A DNA stretch of 23,126 bases from JAFGOM01 sp964428385 (GCA_964428385.1 CAYRYR010000039.1:1-23126), one strand, 5' to 3'; positions 14,933-22,928 are shown, counted from the stretch's first letter. Numbers and translations: made by a program. Notes: a model not told the origin generated them from the sequence alone.

Positions 14933-17152
14933 GTGGTACTAAAATCGCGCCAGACAACACTTGATGGCCTTGCTATACCTACGATGCCCTCTGTCAGGAC
15001 GTCAGAGGGACATATCCTTGAGTGGGATGCAGACCTGATAGTCAGACAGATACTGACTGAAACTCAGCTTGTTGAGACATTTTACGGGGCGACCGGTGCA
15101 GATAGCACAATTGCACATGAGATTGCAACTCTTGTTGAGGAGCGAATCCGGCGCTTGTCGTTAAAGACATTATCAGGACCGCTTATCCGTGAAATTGCCA
15201 ATATTATCCTTCTTGAAAAAGGACTCATTCAATATCGTAATGTCTGTACAAGGGTTGGAACTCCGGTGTATGATGCACATCAGATAGATGTGGGACAGGG
15301 ATTTGAAGCAAAAGACAATGCAAATCTGCAGGACAATGCTGAGACATCGCATAAGAAGAAAGCGGATAAAATTAGCAAGGAACAGTATCTGCTTCAGCTT
15401 CCGCCTCATCTTGCGGATCTGCACCTGTGTGGTGATATTCATATCCATGATCTTGAATATTTTGGGACTCGCCCATTTTGTCAGGACTGGGATTTGCGAT
15501 ATTTCTTTTATTATGGTCTGATGCCAGACGGTAATGGTACCAAAGCGTCAGTTGCAGGACCTGCCAAACGCGCAGAGGTTGCAATTCTCCATGCTGTCAA
15601 GGCACTTGGAAGTGCCCAGACCAATTTTGCCGGTGGACAGGGATATTATAACTTTCTTACCTTCCTTGCACCCTTTTTTGAGGGTTGGCATTATGAGGAT
15701 ATCATCCAGATGATGCAGATGTTTGTGTATGAGATGACCCAGATGATGGTAGCACGAGGTGGTCAGCTCGTCTTTTCCTCAGTTCAGCTCTCACCCGGAG
15801 TCCCAACCCTCTGGCGTGATAAACCCTGTGTCTATCGTGGCCGGGTCTGGGATGGGAAACGTGCACCCTTGAGAACCTATGGAGAATTTGAGCGTGAAGT
15901 CAGGCTCCTCTTTAAAGCTATGATGGAGGTGATGCTACAAGGAGATTACTGGGGCAAGCCCTTTAACTTTCCTAAACCTGAAATCAGTATCGAACCTGAT
16001 TTCATGCATGAGGATGAAGCGTATAATACGGCACATCCGGAACTTCCCACTTATAATGATCTCTATCTTCTCACCTTTGAGCTTGCTTCAAAGTTTGGCA
16101 CTCCCTATTATGATAACCAGTTGCCCGCCTACCGGGGAGCTGGTCAGGGGATATCCTGTTATCAGTGCTGTGCATATCAGTTTTCAACGCTGGCAGATGA
16201 AGATGATCTCTTTGATAAAAAGCTCTTTTTTGAAGATGGTCTGCACTTTTCCATGGGATCATGGGGGGTCGTCTCTCTTAACTGTCCCCGGGCTGGATAC
16301 CGGGCAGAAGGGGATTTAAACCGCCTCTTTGCGGAACTAAAATCGCTTATGGATGGTGCTGTAGAGGTTTTTAAGATAAAACGCAGGTGGATGGAACTAA
16401 TCAGGTCTACCGGACGGATGCCTTTTGCAATGCAGCGGCCAAAAGATCCTGAAAGTGGAGATCGGGGGACCATTGCCGTGGATCTGGAGGGGCTGGTATA
16501 TACCATCGGTGTCGTAGGGTTAAACGAGCTTGTGGAACATATGACCGGGTCGCAGTTGCATGAATCAGATCAGGCACTTCGCCTCGCTGTCAGAACCATG
16601 ACTGAGATGGAACTCTACGGAAAAGAACTCAGTAAGATGCATGGAATGACCATTGCATTAGCCAGGACACCTGCTGAGACAACTTGTCAGCGATTTGCGG
16701 TTTCTGATCTACTGAACCGATCGTATCGTGACCACGCAGTTAAGGTCATTAAGGGCAATATCACAAGCGGATTACAACAACTCGGGACAACACGAAATCT
16801 TCCGGTGTATTACACAAATGGTACTCATGTGGCACCAGGAGCTGACATTTCACTAGCCAGACGGGCAGAGATAGAACATATCTTCTTTCCCATTGTAGAT
16901 GGTGGCAATATCTTTCATATCTGGCTTGGTGAAGCCAGGCCAGATCCACGTGGTCTCATGGAAATGGCAATGAAACTCTGCAAAAATACTCAGATCGGGT
17001 ATTTTGCCTTCACTCGTGATCTGACCGTCTCACTGCATCAGTTCCAGGAATATAAGGGAGAAAAAAAGGGAATTCCTGCCTGGGTACCTGATGCATCAGC
17101 AAAAAGACAGACTGATAATGAATCGGCAGGTGAATCCCTGGCGTTCCCCTGA
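14933..17152 (+). CDS. nrdD: Anaerobic (class III) ribonucleotide reductase, lacking the C-terminal glycyl-radical segment
   Basis: A 739-residue homologue of NrdD, which reduces ribonucleotides to deoxyribonucleotides using a glycyl radical. Residues about 18-105 look like an ATP-cone regulatory domain. The catalytic barrel is clear: IHIHDLEYFGTRPFC (C183), GISCYQCCAYQF (C409, C412, C413), WGVVSLNCPRAGY, and KNTQIGYFAFTRDLTV. After this last strand, normal NrdD has a zinc site with paired CxxC motifs and a glycyl-radical motif of the form RVxGY. Here the protein ends about 45 residues later with neither, and the next 115 bp do not encode them in any frame. It starts at GTG 14933 after AAGGGG. 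NrdG is not in the window. Either this subunit depends on a separate radical domain or it is truncated and inactive. Confidence 0.9.
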   Translation: MVLKSRQTTLDGLAIPTMPSVRTSEGHILEWDADLIVRQILTETQLVETFYGATGADSTIAHEIATLVEERIRRLSLKTLSGPLIREIANIILLEKGLIQYRNVCTRVGTPVYDAHQIDVGQGFEAKDNANLQDNAETSHKKKADKISKEQYLLQLPPHLADLHLCGDIHIHDLEYFGTRPFCQDWDLRYFFYYGLMPDGNGTKASVAGPAKRAEVAILHAVKALGSAQTNFAGGQGYYNFLTFLAPFFEGWHYEDIIQMMQMFVYEMTQMMVARGGQLVFSSVQLSPGVPTLWRDKPCVYRGRVWDGKRAPLRTYGEFEREVRLLFKAMMEVMLQGDYWGKPFNFPKPEISIEPDFMHEDEAYNTAHPELPTYNDLYLLTFELASKFGTPYYDNQLPAYRGAGQGISCYQCCAYQFSTLADEDDLFDKKLFFEDGLHFSMGSWGVVSLNCPRAGYRAEGDLNRLFAELKSLMDGAVEVFKIKRRWMELIRSTGRMPFAMQRPKDPESGDRGTIAVDLEGLVYTIGVVGLNELVEHMTGSQLHESDQALRLAVRTMTEMELYGKELSKMHGMTIALARTPAETTCQRFAVSDLLNRSYRDHAVKVIKGNITSGLQQLGTTRNLPVYYTNGTHVAPGADISLARRAEIEHIFFPIVDGGNIFHIWLGEARPDPRGLMEMAMKLCKNTQIGYFAFTRDLTVSLHQFQEYKGEKKGIPAWVPDASAKRQTDNESAGESLAFP

Positions 17153-17268
17153 TACCCTAAAAATATTCATGGATACCCAACTTTTTCATGGATTCATATC
17201 AGGCTTAACCGGTGAGAAACGAACCCGGGTATTTATCTGCCAGGTATGTTCCATGTGAAAAGCAAAAA
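17153..17268. other. Short intergenic region after nrdD
   Basis: About 115 bp between nrdD and the kinase. It has a T5 tract at 17182-17186 that may end nrdD transcription, and the 9-mer TTCATGGAT occurs twice (near 17166 and 17186). A TATA-like GGTATTTATC at 17228-17237 could serve the kinase if its start is the ATG at 17269. Reading all three frames shows no zinc-finger or glycyl-radical remnant of nrdD. Confidence 0.35.
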
Positions 17269-19548
17269 ATGATGACATCCTCATGGTTTCGTACTCATTC
17301 TCTTTCTCACATTGTCATGGGAATACTTCTGCTAATTTTTGTTGTATTCACCTTTGCTATATCGATTTATTCATACACCATTACGGCAGAGAGCCTTGAT
17401 ACCCAGTTTAAAGACAGGATGGATAATATTGAAAAAGAACTTGCTCGTTCTGCAGTTCTTGTAAATCTTGGGCTCAGACTCTATGATATTACTTACGATA
17501 CCAGCTTAAAAAATGCCTTTGTTCCATTTTTGGCTGCATATTCTACTAATGGAGATACCATTGAGAAGATAAACCTGTCAGAGCTTAAAAAAATGATGAG
17601 CCCTGACATCAGAGATACGATTGAACTGTACATCATCAATGCTGATGGCCGGATAATTGCAAGTACATATCAACAAGATATCGGACTTGAATTTTCAGAG
17701 TGGCCAGATGCCTATCAGCGCCTGACAGATGTCAGACTCGGTTCATCGTTTCAATCAGATCGGGTTGTGAAGGGTACCACTAATGAGGGGTCACTGAGGA
17801 AATTTGCCTACATGCCTACACCTGATCACCGGTATATTCTCGAACTGAGTCGAACCATTGATGAATTCAGTGAAGAGAGAAAACTGTTTTCATATATGCA
17901 GGTGGCACGTGTTCTTATTGAACAAAATCCGCAGATCATTTTTTTGCACCTTTATAACAGTGTCGCGAATCGTATAGGGAACGAATCAGAAACAGAACCA
18001 TATAAACTAAATACGGCAGCTGTTGCAGAAGTGAATGCCGTTCTCGCTGATACGATCTCACGTGAAGTCATTGATGACGGGAATAAGACAATTATCCATT
18101 ATATCTATCTTGACGTGGGTGAAACCGGTTCGGTCTCTGCATCGATGATGAACCTTGTGGCAGAGATCCAGTACTCAACAGAGGATATTAACAGGCAAAA
18201 ACTCCTGATTCTTCTATCTCATCTCTTTTATGCATTCTTTATGATGGCCCTGGCGATTATTACGGCATATCTCCTCTCCCGTGTTATCACCCTGCCTATT
18301 CAGCACCTTGTCAGTGATGTAAACAGGATAGCAGATGGAAATCTGGATAATACTATCAGGGTTGACTGGGGATCAGAATTCGCGGTATTACAGACGAGTC
18401 TCAATAAGATGGTTAGTAGCATTTTAGAGCATGAAAACAGACAGACGTATTTAAAAGAGGTCATTTCACAACTCAGATCAGTGATTGAGTATCTTCCGGT
18501 TCCAACAATGATACTTACCAAAAAATCCATAATAATCGGATGGAACAGGGCGATGGAGGAATTTACCGGAATCTCTCAGAAAGACTGTATTGGACAGACT
18601 GATAACTTATATCGTGCAGTGTTTTATGAGAACGCCTCCCCGCTTATCATTGACTATCTTATCGATCCGACTCTCAAACGGGTCCCTGATAAGACGATCC
18701 ACCAGTCAGGTATGCTCATCTATCAGGATGCTTTTTTTCCACATGTAAAAAATAAAGAAGGAGCCTACCTTAGGCTCATTTCGGCACCCCTTCTTGATAA
18801 AAATGGTATCCTGAAAGGTGCGATTCTGACAATTGAGGATCAGACTGATAGTAAGAACCGGGAGAATGATATCAAAGAGAAGAACAAAAAATTGCACCTG
18901 CTCTCTTCAATCACAAGGCATGATATCCTAAACCAGGTCACCCGGATTATAATGGTTCTTGAAGAAATTCAGGATTTTTCTGTTGTTCTTGCAGATCAGG
19001 AATTACGTGAATATATTGATGTAATCGATGAATCAATCCGGGTTATTCATGATCTTATCCTATTTACCCGTCAGTATCAGGAGATAGGGGTTATGGAACC
19101 GTTCTGGCAGGATATTGAGAAGGTTATCGAGTCTGTTATATCCTGTATTGATACCGGAACCATTACGATACACAATACAATATCCGGACTCATGATTCTT
19201 GCTGACCCGCTCTTTAAACAGGTAATCTATAATTTGATCGAAAATGCAGTCAGACATGGGCAGGTTGTAACAACAATTACGTTTTCTGCGGTACAAGAAG
19301 GGGATTTGATAGTAATCATCTGTGAGGATGACGGGATTGGAATTGAATCAGAGGATAAAGAAAGAATTTTTGAACAGGGATATGGGAAAAATACCGGCCT
19401 TGGAATGTACCTCATTACTGAAGTTCTCTCTATTACCGGGATCTCAATTCGTGAGACCGGAATATATCAGAAAGGAGCCCGGTTTGAGATGGTTATAAAG
19501 AAGGGGCAGTTCAGGATGGGCAGGACAGAATCATTGGATTTTGTATAA
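17269..19548 (+). CDS. Membrane sensor histidine kinase (extracellular sensor-HAMP-PAS-HisKA-HATPase)
   Basis: A 759-residue signal-transducing kinase. A membrane helix at about 15-36 and a second at 312-337 bracket an extracellular domain of about 275 residues, probably Cache-like. HAMP (about 338-388) and a PAS domain (about 405-530, with SIIIGWNRAMEEFTGIS) follow. The phosphorylated histidine is H551 in SSITRHDILNQ. ATP-binding motifs are N655 in NLIENAVRHG, DDGIGI (687-692) and GKNTGLGM. No receiver domain or response regulator gene is next to it, so its partner is elsewhere. The start is uncertain: the frame is open to a GTG at 17212, but neither start has a good ribosome-binding site, and the ATG pair at 17269-17274 places the first helix close to the N-terminus. 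Confidence 0.92.
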   Translation: MMTSSWFRTHSLSHIVMGILLLIFVVFTFAISIYSYTITAESLDTQFKDRMDNIEKELARSAVLVNLGLRLYDITYDTSLKNAFVPFLAAYSTNGDTIEKINLSELKKMMSPDIRDTIELYIINADGRIIASTYQQDIGLEFSEWPDAYQRLTDVRLGSSFQSDRVVKGTTNEGSLRKFAYMPTPDHRYILELSRTIDEFSEERKLFSYMQVARVLIEQNPQIIFLHLYNSVANRIGNESETEPYKLNTAAVAEVNAVLADTISREVIDDGNKTIIHYIYLDVGETGSVSASMMNLVAEIQYSTEDINRQKLLILLSHLFYAFFMMALAIITAYLLSRVITLPIQHLVSDVNRIADGNLDNTIRVDWGSEFAVLQTSLNKMVSSILEHENRQTYLKEVISQLRSVIEYLPVPTMILTKKSIIIGWNRAMEEFTGISQKDCIGQTDNLYRAVFYENASPLIIDYLIDPTLKRVPDKTIHQSGMLIYQDAFFPHVKNKEGAYLRLISAPLLDKNGILKGAILTIEDQTDSKNRENDIKEKNKKLHLLSSITRHDILNQVTRIIMVLEEIQDFSVVLADQELREYIDVIDESIRVIHDLILFTRQYQEIGVMEPFWQDIEKVIESVISCIDTGTITIHNTISGLMILADPLFKQVIYNLIENAVRHGQVVTTITFSAVQEGDLIVIICEDDGIGIESEDKERIFEQGYGKNTGLGMYLITEVLSITGISIRETGIYQKGARFEMVIKKGQFRMGRTESLDFV

Positions 19549-19577
19549 CAGCCATCCGGTTTCTAAGCAGGGATTAA

Positions 19578-19587
19578 GTATATAAAA
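19578..19587 (+). promoter_or_regulatory. Strong TATA box before the small membrane protein
   Basis: AGTATATAAA is close to the archaeal TATA consensus. Its centre lies about 26 bp before the ATG at 19609, so the transcript may begin at or within a base or two of the start codon. GGAGG at 19591-19595 is a ribosome-binding-site match but sits 13 nt from the ATG and would lie upstream of that transcription start. Confidence 0.55.
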
Positions 19588-19608
19588 TCTGGAGGCTACT
19601 CTATCGAT

Positions 19609-19863
19609 ATGCGTCCTGGCATCATTATACTCGGTATTGTGTTGCTGATGATTGGAATCTTTCTTCTCGCGTTCACGGTAGAGGCAGGAGAGATGATGTA
19701 TGGGATTATGTATCTGGCAGGGGTTACATCTGTTTCTTCATTTTCCCCTGGTGAGATGTGTTCTCTTTTATTCAGAATCATTGCTTTTAGTTCTTTCATT
19801 ATCGGGCTGGTCTGCCTGCTATTTGGCATCTTATCTGAACCAAGGGCACATTCATCAATCTAA
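19609..19863 (+). CDS. Small two-helix membrane protein, unknown function
   Basis: An 84-residue protein I do not recognise. Residues 4-24 (GIIILGIVLLMIGIFLLAF) and 53-74 (LFRIIAFSSFIIGLVCLLFG) are strongly hydrophobic. They are joined by a loop rich in Gly, Ser and Met (GEMMYGIMYLAGVTSVSSF), and the C-terminus is short and polar. It probably forms a helical hairpin in the cytoplasmic membrane. It has its own TATA box and lies 60 bp after the histidine kinase, with only 5 bp to the convergent flavoprotein gene. A link to the kinase is possible but unsupported beyond position. Confidence 0.7.
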   Translation: MRPGIIILGIVLLMIGIFLLAFTVEAGEMMYGIMYLAGVTSVSSFSPGEMCSLLFRIIAFSSFIIGLVCLLFGILSEPRAHSSI

Positions 19864-19868
19864 CATTT

Positions 19869-21188
19869 TCATTCCATCTGATCTGCCAGGTATCGTGCAA
19901 TCCATATAAGGCCATCTGCTGATGGGTGAACCTCGATACAGTCTGAAAGGTCTTTTAGGGTCACTTTTTCATTCATCAGAAGTGCAAAGTAAGCTGCAAC
20001 CGCTCCAGCACCAAAAGATGCCTCATATATTCTGCATATCTGGTTTTTTTCATCGATCTCCATCAATGCTTTTCCGGTTTTCCTAGACGGAACTGACCAG
20101 AACGTCCCTGGACCGGCAGGGGTCGGGATGGTTACTGCACGTGATCGTTCTCCCGGGACCGACACAAACCCATGTTCATGTCTGAGCCGAATCACCTGGG
20201 GAATGGCAGGCGGGATAGTTCCAATATCCCGACCAAGTATTGCATCTGCTGCAATGATTCCCTGACGTCTGGCTACCGGTGTCAGGTACGGTGGTCCGGT
20301 CACATCACCTGCAGCATAGATGCCTGAAACACCAGTCTGCATGGATTCATCAACTGCAATTGCACCGGTATTGTCAAGGGGTATCCCGGATATCATACTG
20401 GTATTTGGAATGAGTCCTGTTGCGAGGAGCACGCACCGGGTAGAGATAACCTCTTCTCTTCCATCTCTGACAATCCTGATGCCGGTTACCGATTTTTCAC
20501 CAAGAATCCCTGTAACCTCAGTACCTTCCATAATTATGACATGCTCAAGGTCTTTTTTGATTTCTTCTCGTTCTTCTTCAGGCATTTTTCGTAACAGGAC
20601 ACTCCGTGCAACCATGACAACCTGTGCACCAAGTTCATTCAAAGCATACGCATACTCTGCAGCTATGACACCACTGCCAATTATCGTAATATGGTCAGGC
20701 AGATAGTTCATAGTTGTGATAGTGTGTGGTGTATACACTCCTGATATATCAGTTCCGGGAATCGGAGGGACAGAGGGAACCGATCCAGTTGCGATAATCA
20801 CTGCTTCAGCCTTAATCTCTTTTTCATCAATAAAAACCTGGTTCCCATCCACAGAGGCTGATCCGCAGAGTACCTTAACGCCTGCATTCTTTGTCTCTGT
20901 ATCCAGAATGTTTGCTATAAGTGCCTGTATTTCCTGCATGCGTGAGGAAAGCGCTGTATATGAGACCTTAGGTACCTGATCAATAACACCAAGGGAAGCG
21001 AGTTCCTGCATTCGGGAGATGCTGGTTGCAACATCATTGTGGGCATTGATGACCATACATCCATGATGAAGACACTGTCCGCCAAGACCTGATCTGCGAT
21101 GGTCAACAAGAGTCACCTCTCTGCCGGCAGCTGCTAGTCGCATCGATGCCATACGGCCGGCCGGCCCTCCACCTATCACAACTATCAT
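19869..21188 (-). CDS. Dihydrolipoamide-dehydrogenase-like flavoprotein disulfide reductase
   Basis: A 439-residue member of the pyridine nucleotide-disulfide oxidoreductase family. FAD binding is by VVIGGGPAG (3-11), the redox disulfide is C39-LHHG-C44 in GGQCLHHGCM, the NAD(P) site is ITIIGSGVIAAEYA, and the second FAD motif is GIYAAGDVTG. The C-terminal dimer domain is shortened. The HP pair is present (H421-P422), but the glutamate five residues after that histidine in true lipoamide dehydrogenases is glycine, with D425 one position earlier. The substrate is therefore uncertain; methanogens generally lack lipoate-dependent 2-oxoacid dehydrogenases. The ATG at 21188 places GGGPAG at the usual position; a GTG six codons upstream is the alternative. 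Convergent with the small membrane gene. Confidence 0.85.
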   Translation of the reverse strand: MIVVIGGGPAGRMASMRLAAAGREVTLVDHRRSGLGGQCLHHGCMVINAHNDVATSISRMQELASLGVIDQVPKVSYTALSSRMQEIQALIANILDTETKNAGVKVLCGSASVDGNQVFIDEKEIKAEAVIIATGSVPSVPPIPGTDISGVYTPHTITTMNYLPDHITIIGSGVIAAEYAYALNELGAQVVMVARSVLLRKMPEEEREEIKKDLEHVIIMEGTEVTGILGEKSVTGIRIVRDGREEVISTRCVLLATGLIPNTSMISGIPLDNTGAIAVDESMQTGVSGIYAAGDVTGPPYLTPVARRQGIIAADAILGRDIGTIPPAIPQVIRLRHEHGFVSVPGERSRAVTIPTPAGPGTFWSVPSRKTGKALMEIDEKNQICRIYEASFGAGAVAAYFALLMNEKVTLKDLSDCIEVHPSADGLIWIARYLADQME

Positions 21189-21224
21189 ATAGAGTAGTAT
21201 TCGCACCAGATGCGCTAAAAGGAT

Positions 21225-21243
21225 CTGGTATATGCTATACCAG
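21225..21243 (-). promoter_or_regulatory. Inverted repeat containing the presumed TATA box of the flavoprotein gene
   Basis: Perfect 8-bp arms CTGGTATA and TATACCAG are separated by 3 bp. The centre lies about 46 bp before the ATG at 21188 and 26 bp before the alternative GTG codon. A TATA-like core sits inside the arms, so a dimeric regulator bound here would block TBP. Which regulator is unknown. Confidence 0.45.
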
Positions 21244-21278
21244 AAATCCTTGGAAAAGTCGAAGTGATATAGATTATG

Positions 21279-21290
21279 TAAAAAAAGAAA
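21279..21290 (-). terminator. T-rich tract downstream of the Cys-rich protein gene
   Basis: The minus strand reads TTTCTTTTTTTA about 80 bp after the stop at 21371, before the flavoprotein promoter. This is a typical archaeal U-rich termination context, called from composition only. Confidence 0.35.
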
Positions 21291-21370
21291 ATCAATTCTA
21301 TTCCGAATCTGTAAATTTTTCTAAAGATTATCAGGCCTTGATATATCAAATGGTAGCAATAGTTGCCAGA

Positions 21371-21985
21371 TCAGTAGTAGTTGTGGTCAGGATCACAACA
21401 CTGACTAAAACATGTAGGATCGCAACGACCATAAGGATCACCTGGAATCAGACACCATTGGCAGCATTGAGGTTTACATTCACACTCACATATATTATCA
21501 GGTGCTCCCGGGTTATACTCAAGATATACCCCGGTCATTAAAATCGTTCCGTTCATGTCTGTACTAAAGTCCTGCTTTTCTTCCATAAAATTGGTAAGGA
21601 CCGTTCCTTCATAAAACTCAAGTGGTTGCACCTCAAGTGTTAACACCCTGGAATCTGCAGAATAATGCGGATTTGAGACCTGAACGATAGACACTGTCTC
21701 CCCACCTGGCCCGCTTTGAATCACAGCCGCATTCAATGATCCGTTGATGTCCGTAATGATAGTACCAATGGGCATGATAAAACTGTTATCAAGGAGATAA
21801 ACTCCATACGGTACCATATTCTCGATGGTCAGAATTATCATACCGTCTTCTCCCTCTGCAACAGAATTATCAGATCCCTGTAGATAGACCTGATGTCCCA
21901 AAGCCTCATCAGCCATGCATACTTCCGGAAAGAGAAGCAGGGTCATGATTACACATACAATTCTTACACATGCCTTCAATTTCAT
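21371..21985 (-). CDS. Exported protein with ten-cysteine C-terminal tail, unknown function
   Basis: A 204-residue protein I do not recognise. Residues 1-25 are a signal peptide (KLKACVRIVCVIMTLLLF, probable cut near MA/DEA). The middle (about 30-160) is rich in alternating hydrophobic residues and likely a beta-sandwich. The tail has ten cysteines in 32 residues: C166, C168, C170, C174, C175, C178, C188, C192, C196 and C197, with aspartates and a final HNYY. Outside the cell these could form disulfides or bind metal. The ATG at 21985 has only a weak ribosome-binding site, and an AT-rich promoter lies upstream. It is 180 bp upstream of the flavoprotein gene on the same strand; a redox link is speculative. 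Confidence 0.75.
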   Translation of the reverse strand: MKLKACVRIVCVIMTLLLFPEVCMADEALGHQVYLQGSDNSVAEGEDGMIILTIENMVPYGVYLLDNSFIMPIGTIITDINGSLNAAVIQSGPGGETVSIVQVSNPHYSADSRVLTLEVQPLEFYEGTVLTNFMEEKQDFSTDMNGTILMTGVYLEYNPGAPDNICECECKPQCCQWCLIPGDPYGRCDPTCFSQCCDPDHNYY

Positions 21986-22006
21986 ACTTTTTTATTTCTC
22001 ACTTGA

Positions 22007-22038
22007 GTTTACATATTATTTTATTTATGCATGTAAAC
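22007..22038 (-). promoter_or_regulatory. Inverted repeat flanking the TATA region of the Cys-rich protein gene
   Basis: Arms GTTTACAT (22007-22014) and ATGTAAAC (22031-22038) enclose 16 bp of AT-only or nearly AT-only sequence that reads ATAAATAAAATAAT on the minus strand. A start near 21995 would give a very short leader before the ATG at 21985. The arrangement suits an operator overlapping the promoter; the regulator is unknown. Confidence 0.4.
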
Positions 22039-22138
22039 AGGGTCCTGGATTATAAAACAAAAAGATCCCAATTATCAAATGACCCCTGACCGCTCTTAAA
22101 AAATGAATGATACAAATCACCAGAAAAATGATGTGATG

Positions 22139-22480
22139 TTAGGTACGTGATGTAGTCAGCAACTCAAACCGTTCGCCCCGAAAAACCCAGTGATCCAGGG
22201 CCGGGCTGACTGCATGATTTTATTAAATACCTTTGGCCCGGATACTCCATAGTAGTGGATAACACTCAGTCCTTTTTGAATGGATGACGCATATATAACT
22301 CCATTCTCTGAACCACGTCTCATCGCCTCAGCGACTACCATCATGGAATCATATCCATATCTGGCAACACTTTTTGCTGGTTCGAGACTATATCGCTCCT
22401 GATACGCCGCTACAAATGGTTAAGTATGACTCCCTGGTACCAGATTCTAAAGGGCCGAGATAGTACATACAGAAAATTGT
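22139..22480 (-). pseudogene. C-terminal fragment of a branched-chain amino-acid-type ABC substrate-binding protein
   Basis: Decayed gene. On the minus strand the conceptual protein reads YYLGPLESGTRESYLT, then after a one-base shift FVAAYQERYSLEPAKS, VARYGYDSMMVVAEAMRRG and YYGVSGPKVFN. After a second shift it reads AVSPALDHWVFRGERFELL with a stop at 22139-22141. These are the features of the C-terminal lobe of periplasmic Leu/Ile/Val-type binding proteins. At least two frameshifts and the absence of the N-terminal half make it nonfunctional. The open frame at 22156-22344 is only the middle of this fragment. Its other part appears to lie next door on the opposite strand. Confidence 0.75.
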
Positions 22481-22789
22481 GAGAGACTGTCAGCTGCGTT
22501 CTGCTCAAGGGGTGTCCATAAACGTGGCCTCTGTCAGTATCACCTGACCCCTGAATCCCGTCTCGACAAGGTTCATAAGTATCATATCTGACTGGTATTA
22601 TACACTGCAGAGCGAGTAGCAATTCTCTATATGGATGATGATTACGGAAGATCCCTGTTAGACCATATTGAGGACAGCCCTGATACAAGAGCGGTAACCA
22701 TCACTACAACTGAGCCGATTGCATCCCCAAATGAGCGTTTTATCCAATACTGTTCACTTTGCATTTTTACCAGTCTATCCCATGATTGA
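22480..22789 (+). pseudogene. Middle fragment of a substrate-binding protein, opposite strand
   Basis: The clearest part is 22604-22750, which reads TAERVAILYMDDDYGRSLLD then AVTITTTEPIASPNERFIQY on the plus strand, typical of the central region of Leu/Ile/Val-type periplasmic binding proteins. Upstream (about 22480-22600) traces such as INVASVSIT and FISIISDWYYT are in a different frame and interrupted by TGA codons. There is no start, signal peptide or C-terminal lobe. Together with the minus-strand C-terminal fragment, this suggests one gene, or two related genes, broken by inversion near 22480. Confidence 0.65.
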
Positions 22790-22928
22790 ATATGAATTGC
22801 GTTACAAAACGAGTATTTTACTTCAGAATCATCAAGTTCCCTGGCTCTGTCGATTTTTCAAGTGATATTACCAATCATGTTTTCACTCTTTACATCGATG
22901 TTTCCAGTTGAAACGACATTCGTTTGAT
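22790..22928. other. Non-coding AT-rich stretch
   Basis: No gene, RNA or clear repeat is visible in this 139-bp stretch between the pseudogene and the right-end repeat element. It may be further decayed sequence from the binding-protein gene, but I cannot align it. Confidence 0.4.

Noticed and set aside
17160..17200. Direct repeat TTCATGGAT twice within about 20 bp.
   Set aside because: Short, and not linked to any promoter or element; probably chance.
17153..17268. Search for a frameshifted zinc-finger and glycyl-radical domain after nrdD.
   Set aside because: None of the three forward frames has CxxC or RVxGY-like sequence, so a simple frameshift does not explain the missing domain.
22410..22688. 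A 92-codon open frame on the minus strand.
   Set aside because: It shows no family resemblance and runs opposite to the recognisable binding-protein fragment in the same DNA; it is a chance frame in a pseudogene.
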